From contig PXOU01000018.1 in the NCBI GenBank assembly GCA_003022365.1, positions 139,964 to 172,030 on the forward strand: a stretch of DNA of 32,067 nt. The letters run 5' to 3'. A model generated the notes under the pieces. It had not been told where the DNA came from, did no database searches, and was given only the letters and a program-made list of their open reading frames with translations. The stretch comes from Candidatus Saccharibacteria bacterium QS_5_54_17. Its GTDB lineage: Bacteria; Patescibacteriota; Saccharimonadia; QS-5-54-17. Made by a program: the position numbers and the translations under genes. Positions 1 to 8,169 of this stretch are shown here, piece after piece. Every line of letters starts with the position of its first letter. Position 1 is the stretch's first letter.

Positions 1-357
1 TGCTTTGGATAGCACGAATTTGGTCTGAGGCATCGGCCCTTCCTGAGCGTCGACGATCAGCAAACACCCATCCGCCATGTTTAACGTCCGCTCCACTTCG
101 CCGGAAAAATCGGCGTGTCCGGGCGTATCGATGATATTGATTTTCCGTCCCTCGTATTCGATGGCGGTGATTTTGGCGGAAATGGTGATACCGCGCTCCT
201 GCTCCAGGTCCCCGGTGTCCATGATTAGGCTCTGTTCCATCTCCACCTGGTGGCCGGCGAAGGTGTTGGACTGTTTCAACAACCCATCGACCAGCGTGGT
301 TTTCCCGTGGTCAACGTGGGCGATGACTGCCAGATTGCGTATATTGTCCGCTTCCAT
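1..357 (-). CDS. typA: GTP-binding protein TypA/BipA, N-terminal part (cut by window edge)
   Basis: Ribosome-associated translational GTPase of the EF-G/LepA superfamily; only the first 119 codons are in the window. The reading shows [20 protein letters not shown] near the start, which holds the P-loop AHVDHGKT (G1), then a switch I region ending QERGITI, then DTPGHADF (G3) and [13 protein letters not shown]. The last stretch separates TypA from LepA and EF-G. The ATG at 357 is chosen because the upstream ATG in another frame stops at once and the G-domain starts here. An AGGAGG lies at 373-378, 15 bases upstream, rather far but the only candidate. Family knowledge: TypA acts in ribosome assembly and stress or cold adaptation. 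The C-terminal domains lie outside the window. Confidence 0.93.
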   Translation of the reverse strand, partial: MEADNIRNLAVIAHVDHGKTTLVDGLLKQSNTFAGHQVEMEQSLIMDTGDLEQERGITISAKITAIEYEGRKINIIDTPGHADFSGEVERTLNMADGCLLIVDAQEGPMPQTKFVLSKA

Positions 358-409
358 TACAAAAACATCCGCCCTCCTGGAGCGGACTCCTGTTTAATTC
401 TAAAAATAA

Positions 410-439
410 ATTGTAAAACACTTACGCGATAGTTGTCAC
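410..439 (-). promoter_or_regulatory. Probable sigma-70-type promoter of typA
   Basis: On the minus strand a GTGACA (-35) at 434-439 and a TACAAT (-10) at 410-415 are separated by 18 bases. Transcription would start near 403, leaving a leader of about 45 bases before the typA ATG. The rest of the 358-502 gap shows no gene. It does hold three direct copies of ATGGCCG or ATGGCCA near 478-512, next to the end of the TM2 gene. Confidence 0.5.
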
Positions 440-502
440 GATGCGGGTTGGTTACCGGTACTTATCTCGTTTTTTCATGGCCGACTTTGCATGGCCGGTT
501 TT

Positions 503-763
503 TTATGGCCGGTTCTTCAGGGGTTTGCCGAATTTATCCTGCATATTACCGGTTAAGATCAAAATCAGGTCGATCAAGTACCAAATGCCGAAACCGCCCC
601 CAGTAATCAGCTTCAGTATGCCGGTCCCGACTTTGGCTAAATAAAACCGGTCGGCTCCCAGCCATCCCAAGACCAAGGATAACAGGAATGTGACCATGAA
701 ATCCTTTTCCGGCGTCGCATCAGCTGTTTGCTCGGTTTGATGATTGGTTTGTTGTTCATCCAT
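503..763 (-). CDS. TM2 domain-containing small membrane protein
   Basis: An 86-residue protein when started at the ATG at 763 (MDEQQTNHQ...). An in-frame TTG at 799 would add 12 residues but is less likely. The first roughly 20 residues are polar and Gln/Thr-rich. They are followed by two hydrophobic helices that match the TM2 family: FLLSLVLGWLGADRFYL, a short turn, and a Gly-rich GGGFGIWYLIDLILIL. The GxxGADRFYLG-like motif between the helices is the TM2 signature. Biochemical function is unknown for bacterial members. It follows tRNA-Gln on the same strand and may be read through from the tRNA promoter. The family call is firm; the role is unknown. Confidence 0.85.
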   Translation of the reverse strand: MDEQQTNHQTEQTADATPEKDFMVTFLLSLVLGWLGADRFYLAKVGTGILKLITGGGFGIWYLIDLILILTGNMQDKFGKPLKNRP

Positions 764-843
764 ACCCGCTACTTTACTTGACGCGTTGCAATGTTTCAAT
801 AGACATTCGTCTGGCCAAAAATTTGATGATCAAGTGATTACTT

Positions 844-917
844 TGGCTGGGGTGGCAGGATTCGAACCTGCGATCACGGAACCAAAATCCGTTGCCTTAC
901 CGCTTGGCTACACCCCA
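844..917 (-). tRNA. tRNA-Gln (anticodon UUG), CCA encoded
   Basis: On the minus strand the acceptor stem TGGGGTG (917-911) pairs with CACCCCA (854-848). The anticodon arm is ACGGA, loop TTTTGGT, TCCGT, which puts TTG at positions 34-36. The T arm carries GGTTCGAATCC. The discriminator is G (847) and CCA (846-844) is encoded in the DNA. Length is 74 bases including CCA. Confidence 0.95.
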
Positions 918-981
918 TCGGCAAAGCAGCATCCGTTTTGCCCCGGGTAGGAATTCGCACCCATGCCAGTGGGCAACGAGG

Positions 982-1010
982 ATTGTAGCAAATCCCCTGT
1001 TAGGTGCCAA
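982..1010 (-). promoter_or_regulatory. Promoter of tRNA-Gln
   Basis: TTGGCA (-35) at 1005-1010 and TACAAT (-10) at 982-987 on the minus strand are separated by exactly 17 bases. The predicted start near 975 gives a precursor with a 5' leader of about 57 bases before the mature tRNA at 917. Confidence 0.65.
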
Positions 1011-1116
1011 TCGATTCCGGAATGGTTCCTATATACCTTTTGCCATTTCCTCCTTTTTTGTTTGCCCATTTTGTCGAGTAATCGCTGCCGCGGGCAGGCG
1101 TAATGGGGCGTTGCGG

Positions 1117-1145
1117 TTGACCCCCGCTCGATTTCACCACATACT
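1117..1145 (+). promoter_or_regulatory. Possible promoter of the AI-2E transporter pair
   Basis: TTGACC at 1117-1122 and CATACT at 1140-1145 are 17 bases apart on the plus strand. The predicted start is near 1152. That is compatible with translation from the ATG at 1174, or with leaderless translation from the ATG at 1153. No other convincing signal is seen between the tRNA (917) and the gene. Confidence 0.4.
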
Positions 1146-1173
1146 GATGGTAATGAAAAAAATCGGCGATTTG

Positions 1174-2220
1174 ATGACCGTTAAGGTGGATGTCAGCAAC
1201 CGGACCGTGTTCCGGGTGCTCGGCATCGGGTTACTGTTTGCCGTGGGTGTCCAACTGGTGATCATGGCGTCGCCGGCCTTGCTGCTAATATTCATCGCTT
1301 TCTTCCTCGCCATCGCCTTGAATCCGCCCGTCGATTATCTGTCCCGGAAAATGCCGTTGGAGAGCCGCGGGTTGGCGACCGCCTTGGTATTTATCGTAGT
1401 TATCGCACTTTTGACCATACTGATATCGACTTTCCTGCCGCCGCTCATCACCCAAACCAACCTACTTATTGAACAGATCCCGGTCTATGTGGAAACGCTG
1501 AAACAAAACGAAGGATTCATCACTTCGGCCATCGAACAGTATAACCTGCAAAGCCGGACGCAACAGATCCAAGAAGGTATCCTCAACCGCATATCGGGAG
1601 CCGGTGAACCGATTGTCAATTTCCTGGGACGGGTCAGTTCAAGCATCATCTCCATGTTAACCGTACTGGTGGTGACGTTCTTTATGCTGATTGAAGGACC
1701 ACACTGGGTAAAAAGTTTTTGGCGGGTACAATCCCGGGAGCACCGCAAACACCGCAAACGGTTAGCCCGCCGGATGTACCGGGTCATAACCGGATTTGTC
1801 AACGGGCAATTATTGATAGCGGGCATCAACGCCGTGGCGACCGCGGTCATTTTACTGATTCTGGGCGTGCCGTTCGCCCTCCCCTTGGCGGCGACCGTGG
1901 GTATACTGGGGTTGATTCCGGTCATTGGGGCCACCATCGGGGCAGTGGTGATAATCGTGGTCGGGCTATTCCAATCGGTAACCACCGGCATTATATTGGC
2001 CATCTATTACGTAGTTTACCAACAACTGGAAAACAACGTCATCCAGCCGGCCATCCAATCCAAATCCTTAGGCATGTCTCCGCTGTTGATTCTGGTTTCG
2101 GTCATCATCGGCATTAGTCTGGCCGGGATTCTGGGCGGACTGTTGGCTATCCCGATCGCCGGCTGCATCAAGGTGTTGATCGAGGATTATACTGCCCGCC
2201 ACGATTTAAACCGGGATTAA
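1174..2220 (+). CDS. AI-2E family (PerM/TqsA-type) membrane transporter, first paralogue
   Basis: A 348-residue polytopic membrane protein of the AI-2 exporter superfamily. It has hydrophobic segments at the N-terminus (VLGIGLLFAVGVQLVIMASP and following). A soluble stretch carries LIEQIPVYVETLKQNEGF, and the family's conserved C-terminal half has GFVNGQLLIAGINA, PFALPLAATVGILGLIPVIG and YQQLENNVIQPAI. The start is uncertain: ATGs at 1147, 1153 and 1174 share the frame and none has a clear Shine-Dalgarno sequence. The start at 1174 is preferred because MTVKVDVSNRTVFRVLG then aligns without gaps to the start of the next gene (MQWFIDVPTRRVIRVLG). Substrate is not predictable; members export AI-2 or act as Na+/H+ antiporters. 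It lies 4 bases upstream of its paralogue, so the two probably form one transcript. Confidence 0.85.
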   Translation: MTVKVDVSNRTVFRVLGIGLLFAVGVQLVIMASPALLLIFIAFFLAIALNPPVDYLSRKMPLESRGLATALVFIVVIALLTILISTFLPPLITQTNLLIEQIPVYVETLKQNEGFITSAIEQYNLQSRTQQIQEGILNRISGAGEPIVNFLGRVSSSIISMLTVLVVTFFMLIEGPHWVKSFWRVQSREHRKHRKRLARRMYRVITGFVNGQLLIAGINAVATAVILLILGVPFALPLAATVGILGLIPVIGATIGAVVIIVVGLFQSVTTGIILAIYYVVYQQLENNVIQPAIQSKSLGMSPLLILVSVIIGISLAGILGGLLAIPIAGCIKVLIEDYTARHDLNRD

Positions 2221-2224
2221 CCCC

Positions 2225-3292
2225 ATGCAATGGTTTATCGACGTCCCCACCCGGCGCGTAATACGCGTATTGGGGTTCGCGCTCGGCGTGGTGATATTAA
2301 CCGTACTTGCCTGGGCAGCGCGTGATGCATTGAGTGTGTTGGTTATCGCCGGCTTCATCGCCATGGCCACCCATCGGCCGGTTTCATTCCTGGCCTCCTC
2401 CCTGCCGCTGGGTGGGCGGAAACTGGCCGCGGCGCTCGTTTTCCTCGGTCTTGGAGCAGTCGCCACTTTAATTATTTACCTAATCATCCCCCTCATCATC
2501 ACCCAAGGACAGGAACTTATCGCCCGAATCCCGGCTTATATCGAATCGCTGCGGAGCGGGGATAGTATCGTCAGCCAGTGGTTGTTGCGGTTCGACGCCT
2601 TTACCCGGGCGGAATCATTACTGGTCAACGTCTTCCAAACCATCGTGGATTCGGCGGAAATTACCATATCGATTCTGGGCGCGCTCATCAGGAACGCCAT
2701 CGGTATGTTATTCGTGGTCTTAATCGGATTCGCCCTGGTAGTAGAGGGGCCAGGGCGGATTTATTCGGCCGAACGCCTCCTCCCTATTCAGCCCCGGCGC
2801 CACTTCCGGGAGCTTCGGGACCGGGTATTCCGCGCGGTCACCGGATTCGTCAACGGCCGGCTTATCATCACCACCATTGCCGCAGTGCTGACTTACATCT
2901 TGCTGGCCGGGTTGCATATGCCGGCGCCGTTGTCATTAGCGGCTGTCATCTGGCTGACGGGACTTATCCCGTTGATCGGCAATACGTTGGGCGCGGCTAT
3001 CGTGCTGTTGGTGGCGCTTTCCCAAGGCTTATTTATTACCGTCATCTTGCTGGTGTATTATGTATGCTACCAACAGATCGAAAACAACGTGTTCGACCCC
3101 ATCATCCAATCCCGCACCGTGCATCTGACGCCATTAACCGTTTTGGTTTCGGGATTGGTGGGGCTTATGATATCCGGGTTTTTGGGCGCGCTGCTGGCGG
3201 TTCCGGTGGGTGCCAGCATCCGGGCCACGGGCGACTATTATTTCCAGCACCGCCGCAGCCGATCACCTATGGGTTCCTCAGCGCCGGGTTAG
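2225..3292 (+). CDS. AI-2E family membrane transporter, second paralogue
   Basis: A 355-residue paralogue of the preceding gene with the same order of segments: an N-terminal hydrophobic pair, LIARIPAYIESLRSGD, GFVNGRLIITTIAAVLTY, LSLAAVIWLTGLIPLIGN and YQQIENNVFDPII. The ATG at 2225 is fixed by the stop of the first gene at 2220 and by N-terminal alignment with it. Sequence divergence is high outside the core, so the duplication is old. Two adjacent copies suggest either a heteromeric complex or two substrates (inference). Its last 15 bases overlap the 3' end of cysS on the other strand, leaving no room for a conventional terminator. Confidence 0.86.
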   Translation: MQWFIDVPTRRVIRVLGFALGVVILTVLAWAARDALSVLVIAGFIAMATHRPVSFLASSLPLGGRKLAAALVFLGLGAVATLIIYLIIPLIITQGQELIARIPAYIESLRSGDSIVSQWLLRFDAFTRAESLLVNVFQTIVDSAEITISILGALIRNAIGMLFVVLIGFALVVEGPGRIYSAERLLPIQPRRHFRELRDRVFRAVTGFVNGRLIITTIAAVLTYILLAGLHMPAPLSLAAVIWLTGLIPLIGNTLGAAIVLLVALSQGLFITVILLVYYVCYQQIENNVFDPIIQSRTVHLTPLTVLVSGLVGLMISGFLGALLAVPVGASIRATGDYYFQHRRSRSPMGSSAPG

Positions 3293-4711
3293 ACGGTGCC
3301 ACATCACTCCACGGGGGGTATCACGGAGGTGTATACCTTGTCCGGCAAGTTCGTCGCGTATGGCATCGGCGGTGTCGTAATCCTGTTGCGCCCGGGCTTC
3401 TTGGCGCCGCTGGATCTGGGTTTTTTGTTTATCCGTAATATCCCCGCGAAGTCCGAGGTCCAACCCCAAAGCCCCGTCCAAAAAGGTAATGAACTGCTGA
3501 AATTCCCTCACTTGGCCGGGCGGTATGGCGGCAGTAGCATCCACCACTTGGCTGAGTGCGGCGATGGCCGCGGGGGTATCCATATCATCAGCCAACGCCG
3601 TTTTAATCTGCTCGGCGGGCGTTTGCACGTCAATAACCCCCGCACCGGCAACCGGCTGGAACTGCATGTCAGCAAATCGGCGGATATCGGAGAGAAACCG
3701 TTGAGCGGCGTCCAAACTGTCCCAGGTAAAATTGATTTGAGAGCGGTAATGGGCCTGGAGCACCAGTAAACGGAACGCCAGCGGGTCAACCCCGCGGTTT
3801 TCGATGTCTGGTAAGGTGACGAAATTATCTTTCGACTTGGCCATTTTCTGATTTTCGACCAGTAAGTGCTCGTTATGCATGAAGTAACGGGCGTATTCCC
3901 CAGATTGCCCGACAGATTGCCCGGCCGTACTCTGGGCGATTTCGTTCTCGTGATGAGGAAACATCAGATCGACACCACCGGTGTGAATGTCGAATGGCTG
4001 CCCCAGCTGAGCAGTGCTCATGGCTGAGCACTCGATATGCCAGCCCGGCCGGCCGGTCATATCCCGGTTCCCGAGCCGAAATTCCCAAGCTGGTTCCCCT
4101 TCCTGACCTATTTTCCACAAGGCGAAGTCACAGGCGGTATTCTTATCGTATTCGTCATGGGCGATCCGGGCTTGGCCGGTATTGGCGGCATCGACTGTTA
4201 CTAACCGGCCATAGGTCTTACCGCTATTTTGGTATGCGTGGATGGAAAAGTATATCCCATCATCGGCCAGATAAGCGAAACCTGCTTCATACAGGCTGGT
4301 TATCAAGTCCTGTATGCTCGCCAAGGAATCGGTGGCGTTGACGAAGGAAAGCGCCTCCGTCGCGTTGCCGATGGCCTCCATCTCGGCAAGGAAAATGTCA
4401 CTATATTCAGAAGTGAGACGTTTCAGGGCGCGCAACGGTTCCTGGTCGGGATGCATCTGGCGGGCGCGCCCGATGGTCTTATCGTCCACGTCGGTAAAAT
4501 TCATCACCTGCTCGACCTGGTAGCCGTTGACCGTCAACGCCCGCCGCAGCATATCGGCGGCGATGAATCCGCGTAAATTACCGATGTGAATGTGATCATA
4601 GACGGTCGGCCCGCACGAATATACCCGTACCGCCTCACTGAGTGGTTGGAAGTCTTCTTTTTGATTCTTAAGACTATTGTGCAGCCGCAACGTCCGCCCT
4701 GTCTTGTTCAT
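3278..4711 (-). CDS. cysS: Cysteinyl-tRNA synthetase
   Basis: Class I aminoacyl-tRNA synthetase of 477 residues that charges tRNA-Cys. The HIGH-type signature is HIGN at residues 42-45. The zinc site is complete by position: Cys33, Cys228, His253 and Glu257. The KMSKS loop reads KMAKS at 289-293, with Ser replaced by Ala in the middle; this is a known tolerated variation in class I enzymes. The C-terminal helical anticodon-binding region ends with AQQDYDTADAIRDELAGQGI and a DTPRGVMW tail typical of CysS. The ATG at 4711 lies within the upstream phosphoesterase gene (38-base overlap), suggesting translational coupling. Its 3' end overlaps the convergent transporter by 15 bases. Length is normal for the family. 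Confidence 0.96.
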   Translation of the reverse strand: MNKTGRTLRLHNSLKNQKEDFQPLSEAVRVYSCGPTVYDHIHIGNLRGFIAADMLRRALTVNGYQVEQVMNFTDVDDKTIGRARQMHPDQEPLRALKRLTSEYSDIFLAEMEAIGNATEALSFVNATDSLASIQDLITSLYEAGFAYLADDGIYFSIHAYQNSGKTYGRLVTVDAANTGQARIAHDEYDKNTACDFALWKIGQEGEPAWEFRLGNRDMTGRPGWHIECSAMSTAQLGQPFDIHTGGVDLMFPHHENEIAQSTAGQSVGQSGEYARYFMHNEHLLVENQKMAKSKDNFVTLPDIENRGVDPLAFRLLVLQAHYRSQINFTWDSLDAAQRFLSDIRRFADMQFQPVAGAGVIDVQTPAEQIKTALADDMDTPAAIAALSQVVDATAAIPPGQVREFQQFITFLDGALGLDLGLRGDITDKQKTQIQRRQEARAQQDYDTADAIRDELAGQGIHLRDTPRGVMWHRLTRR

Positions 4712-5699
4712 CGATATACCCGCTTATAACCGGCACGATCTCTTCTATCACCTCTTCATGGCCAACGTCAGGAAAACGGCAACTGGCAGCTCTATCGTGG
4801 CCTCCCCCGCCGAAATGATCGGCCGTTTTGCCGGCCACGTCGAGATTAGCTCGCATAGAGGCATTGCTGTATCCGTTCCGCTCAGTAATGGTAACCGATA
4901 TATCCACCCCGCTGAGCGCCCGCAAGTCATGTTTCATGCGCTCTATCACCAATTGATCATCACCCAGGGAATTATACTCTTCCCGGGTGAAATAGGTAAT
5001 CGCGATCCGGTTATCCTTAAAAAACCGGGTTCGTTGCAAGGCAGTGGCTTTCAGCGGTAGGCTTTCGGGATCAAGGCTGTTGGACTGCTCAATATTATAT
5101 CGCAGCAACTCCAGATCAGCTCCCCGGTCAACCAAATACCCCATGGCGGAGAAGGTGCGCGAGGTGGTCTTTTTGGTACTTAAATTCACCGTGTCCGCTT
5201 TGATGCCGGCCGCTAGACTATAGGCGGCCTCCGCGTCAATATACCAATCGAACTCCCGGGCCAGCTCGACGATTTGTTGGGCGCTGGCACCCGCTTCCTC
5301 GTCGACCAGGAGGCCGACATTATCACCCTCCAGTTGTCCGGCAGTCGACCTATGGTGATCGATACAATACAGGGGTCGGTTCATGATGGTCCCCTTATAC
5401 TGTGCCCATGTTTTCTCCAGTTGACTCAAGGTGGCACTGTCCACCACGATCGCCATGTCGTAGGTGCCCGGCAATTGGTTGGTAACCCGGTCCCACCCCG
5501 GCAAATGCTGCAGGTAGGGTGGGACATCATCATAGCAAAACATGGTGACCGTTTTATTCAGATCGGTCAGCGCCGATTCCAGCCCCAGACTGGACCCCAG
5601 ACTATCGGCATCGATACGCTCGGGCTGGACCAGAGCCACGTGTTCGGCTTCATCAACACCTCGCTTGAAATCGTCCAATTGCGCCCGGGTATACCTCAT
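4674..5699 (-). CDS. DHH/DHHA1 family phosphoesterase (NrnA-like)
   Basis: A 341-residue cytoplasmic phosphoesterase of the DHH superfamily, related to nanoRNase/pAp phosphatase NrnA or cyclic dinucleotide-type phosphodiesterases. Visible metal motifs: D30-A-D32 in ERIDADSLGS, Asp87 in IVVDSATL, DHH at 114-116 in YCIDHHRS, and the DHHA1 signature GGGGHDRAA at 297-305. The usual motif I is HxxPDxD; here the His position is Pro (PERIDAD), so one expected Mn ligand is absent. The start ATG overlaps the recR stop as ATGA, and the 3' end runs 38 bases into cysS. Substrate cannot be read from sequence; short RNA oligonucleotides or pAp are the family's usual ones. Confidence 0.85.
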   Translation of the reverse strand: MRYTRAQLDDFKRGVDEAEHVALVQPERIDADSLGSSLGLESALTDLNKTVTMFCYDDVPPYLQHLPGWDRVTNQLPGTYDMAIVVDSATLSQLEKTWAQYKGTIMNRPLYCIDHHRSTAGQLEGDNVGLLVDEEAGASAQQIVELAREFDWYIDAEAAYSLAAGIKADTVNLSTKKTTSRTFSAMGYLVDRGADLELLRYNIEQSNSLDPESLPLKATALQRTRFFKDNRIAITYFTREEYNSLGDDQLVIERMKHDLRALSGVDISVTITERNGYSNASMRANLDVAGKTADHFGGGGHDRAASCRFPDVGHEEVIEEIVPVISGYIDEQDRADVAAAQ

Positions 5700-6280
5700 A
5701 GCGATTGCCGTCCTTCCAGCGCCCGAGTCAGCGTCGTTTCGTCGGCGTATTCCAAGTCGCTGCCCATAGGGAGGCCGCGGGCCAAACGGGTAATGGACAC
5801 ATCGGGGAGCATCCGGCGGATGTAATGCGCGGTAGCCTCCCCCTCCACGCTGGGGTTGGTAGCCAGGATGAGTTCCGTTACCGGCGAGCCTTCCACGCGT
5901 TTTTTAAGCGTTTGCAGATTGATTTGCTCCGGCCCGACGCCGTCAACCGGGGATATAATGCCGCCCAGTACGTGGTACCTACCCGTGAATGAACTGGTGC
6001 GCTCCAGGGCGATCACGTCCAGGGCGTCCTCCACGATAGCCAGGACGGATTCGTCGCGGCTTTGGTCATCACACACCCCGCACGTCTCTTCAGCGGTTAA
6101 ATTATGGCACACCTGGCACTCGCGTACGCCTTCATGGAGACTGAGTAAGGCGTTGGCTAGATCACTGGCGGACTGCTCCCCCTGCCGGAGTATGTACATG
6201 GCCAGCCGTTCCGCGGTGCGCGGACCGATGCCGGGAAGCTTGGTCAACTCGTCGATCAGATCCGAGAGTGCTTGCGGCAT
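5696..6280 (-). CDS. recR: Recombination protein RecR
   Basis: A 194-residue RecFOR-pathway protein that with RecO loads RecA on gapped DNA. The N-terminal helix-hairpin-helix shows TKLPGIGPRTAERLA (about 13-27). The zinc finger has Cys55, Cys58, Cys67 and Cys70. The Toprim domain follows (SVLAIVEDALDVIALE to GEATAHYI), and the C-terminal signature ITRLARGLPMGSDLEYAD is intact. The gene lies 2 bases after ybaB and overlaps the next gene by ATGA, so translation is probably coupled. Length and motifs are standard. Confidence 0.97.
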   Translation of the reverse strand: MPQALSDLIDELTKLPGIGPRTAERLAMYILRQGEQSASDLANALLSLHEGVRECQVCHNLTAEETCGVCDDQSRDESVLAIVEDALDVIALERTSSFTGRYHVLGGIISPVDGVGPEQINLQTLKKRVEGSPVTELILATNPSVEGEATAHYIRRMLPDVSITRLARGLPMGSDLEYADETTLTRALEGRQSL

Positions 6281-6282
6281 GA

Positions 6283-6570
6283 CTACATTCCCAGATCCAG
6301 GTCTCCGCCCATACTCTTCATTTTATCGGCCGCGATTTGCTGGGATTTGCTGATGGCCTGGGTAATGGCGGATTCCAACCATTTCTCCAGCTTTTCCTGA
6401 TCCTGCGTTCGCTCGGGGTCCAAGGTGACATCTTTGACTTTTTGCTCACCGTTAATCTGGATCTTGACCGCTCCGTCACCGGCCTCGACTTCGGCAACCT
6501 CTTTGGCGAGCTCTTTTTGCATCTTGCGCATCTGCATAGCTTGTTTGGGATTCATACCGCTCGGCTGCAT
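6283..6570 (-). CDS. YbaB/EbfC family nucleoid-associated protein
   Basis: A 95-residue small DNA-binding protein. The N-terminal helix (MNPKQAMQMRKMQKELAKEV) is followed by a beta sheet with VKIQINGEQKVKDVTLDP and a C-terminal helix IAADKMKSMGGDLDLGM, as in YbaB/EbfC. The family forms dimers and is commonly encoded between dnaX and recR; here recR follows directly but dnaX is about 5.7 kb upstream. The ATG at 6570 has GAGAGG at a suitable distance. A second in-frame ATG lies at 6555. Confidence 0.93.
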   Translation of the reverse strand: MQPSGMNPKQAMQMRKMQKELAKEVAEVEAGDGAVKIQINGEQKVKDVTLDPERTQDQEKLEKWLESAITQAISKSQQIAADKMKSMGGDLDLGM

Positions 6571-6630
6571 ATCTTGCTACCTCTCATTATATTACCCGCC
6601 TATTGTAACATCTTTGCTCCGGCGGGCGGG

Positions 6631-8169
6631 TTAGCCGCGCCCTCGAACCCGGAACTTCTGCAGAATCGCTTTGTTAAAGGTAAACTCCCGGCTGGCCGGC
6701 TGCCAGTAGTCGGGTACATCCGGCTGATCCTCGCGCGGGGCGATCAGCCAGACGGTTTCCCCGGCTTGGTAGTCGGATAGTTGGCGCAACAAACGGTCTT
6801 CCCTGCCGCTAATGATGCTGGCATTCCCATGGTCGTAACCGGGATCCGCCACCCGCACCGTGGCTCCGGTTTGGTTGTAGTGGGTGGCGTCGAAGAACAT
6901 ATACAAACGCCCGCTGGCCACATGTATCTTTTCGCCGGGCTGGTGCCGCCCGTTCAACACTCCCATGGTAGCTTTCATGTCATGGGCGGGACTGCGGTCC
7001 CAGGCGTAATTGCCCGGGTGGTAGAACATGTATATACCGATAGCCAATTGCACGGCGATAATCCCTGCCAAAGCCACGCGGTAAATGGGCCTATTCCCCA
7101 TAAGCCAGAGCGTCACTCCCAGCAGGCCATACCAAAACAACCCGAAAAACACGAAATACCGATCAACGTAAATGGCGCTGCTGGAAAAGGCGGTAGAAGC
7201 AACCAGAATCACCAAAAGCGGCATAATCGCCCCTCCCAACAACAGCCATATATACGGCCGATGTTGGGGGTTCGCCCGGTGCGCCGCATATACCATGCCC
7301 CCCATAAAAAGAAATGTTACCCCGAAGAGAACCTGCTGCCACCACGTCAGTAAGCTGGCGCCGATATTACTCTGGAAAAAGATGAGCGTATGCAACGGGT
7401 CGAGTATGCTTTCCTCGGATATCCAGAAGCCGCCGCTGACAGTGACGGTCTGATGCACCGCGATCGGCACCCATGGTGAGAACAGCAAAAGCGCTCCGCC
7501 CAAGACAACCAACCACCACCGCTGGTATTTCAAGCAGGCCCGGATCCGCTCCCATGCGGGGACGAAGCTTCCCGTTTGCCATCGGTAGATAAACAATCCG
7601 TGCACGAGGATGACGGGAAAGACGAAATAGTGGGTATATAGCGCCGCTGCCAGGCAGAGCCCGTAGCCCGCCGCCTGTTTCCGCCTCCGTTCGGCCAGAT
7701 ACTTCAATAAAAACCAGGTGCTGCCGATCACCAGCAACGCCCCCAGCGTATACATCCGCGCCTCGATGCCGTACCGCAGCAAGAACGGACCGACCGCGGC
7801 AATCGCCATACCCCACCGGGCCGCCACCGGATGGATCCACCGTCGTAATATCAGAAAAAGCACCAGCAGGCTCAACAGTAAAAACAGGATGCTCAAACCG
7901 CGGATGGCCAAATCGCTTTGCCCGACTACCGACATCCACCCGTGCAGGAGCAGATAGTACAACGGCGGGTGTACATCGCCGGCCGTGGTGGCGATGATGT
8001 CGAACACATCCCGCGTAGCCAACACCACGCTGAAACTCTCGTCATGCCAGAAGCTGAACCGGGTAGCATTGCTCAGTTGCAGTCCGGCCGAGACAGCCAG
8101 CACTGCCACCACCCAACACATGTCCCTAGACTTTGAGCTAGTGAGTCGGGTAAGTTTTGGTTTATTCAT
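6631..8169 (-). CDS. GT39/ArnT-like polytopic membrane glycosyltransferase
   Basis: A 512-residue GT-C fold glycosyltransferase that should use a polyprenyl-phosphate sugar donor at the outer face of the membrane. After the first membrane helix comes the acidic loop FSFWHDESFSVVL with Asp43-Glu44, the expected catalytic pair, then HPPLYYLLLHGWM at 67-79 and RYGIEARMYTLG, all signatures of the PMT/ArnT-like group. About ten further hydrophobic segments follow, then a soluble C-terminal region of about 100 residues. It overlaps the upstream GT2 gene by 8 bases. That neighbour probably makes the lipid-linked sugar donor and this enzyme transfers it (inference). Acceptor unknown. Confidence 0.82.
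   Translation of the reverse strand: MNKPKLTRLTSSKSRDMCWVVAVLAVSAGLQLSNATRFSFWHDESFSVVLATRDVFDIIATTAGDVHPPLYYLLLHGWMSVVGQSDLAIRGLSILFLLLSLLVLFLILRRWIHPVAARWGMAIAAVGPFLLRYGIEARMYTLGALLVIGSTWFLLKYLAERRRKQAAGYGLCLAAALYTHYFVFPVILVHGLFIYRWQTGSFVPAWERIRACLKYQRWWLVVLGGALLLFSPWVPIAVHQTVTVSGGFWISEESILDPLHTLIFFQSNIGASLLTWWQQVLFGVTFLFMGGMVYAAHRANPQHRPYIWLLLGGAIMPLLVILVASTAFSSSAIYVDRYFVFFGLFWYGLLGVTLWLMGNRPIYRVALAGIIAVQLAIGIYMFYHPGNYAWDRSPAHDMKATMGVLNGRHQPGEKIHVASGRLYMFFDATHYNQTGATVRVADPGYDHGNASIISGREDRLLRQLSDYQAGETVWLIAPREDQPDVPDYWQPASREFTFNKAILQKFRVRGRG

Noticed and set aside
478-512. Triple ATGGCCG repeat as a terminator
   Set aside because: The copies are direct repeats with short internal GGCC palindromes; no stable stem followed by a T-run can be drawn on the minus strand.
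892-1173. Upstream extension of the first AI-2E transporter into the tRNA gene
   Set aside because: The open frame runs through tRNA-Gln on the other strand, and its translation has no transporter similarity. Alignment with the paralogue and a possible promoter at 1117-1145 place the start at or near 1174.
1485-2003. Long minus-strand open frame opposite the first transporter
   Set aside because: It lies entirely inside a recognised gene and has a Met/Thr/Pro-rich shadow composition with no ribosome-binding site.
2578-3438. 286-codon plus-strand frame overlapping the second transporter
   Set aside because: Shadow frame of the transporter: rich in Gly, Arg and His with no family features.
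7367-7939. 190-codon minus-strand frame within the GT39-like gene
   Set aside because: Alternative frame of a clearly coding region; its composition is non-protein-like and there is no start signal.
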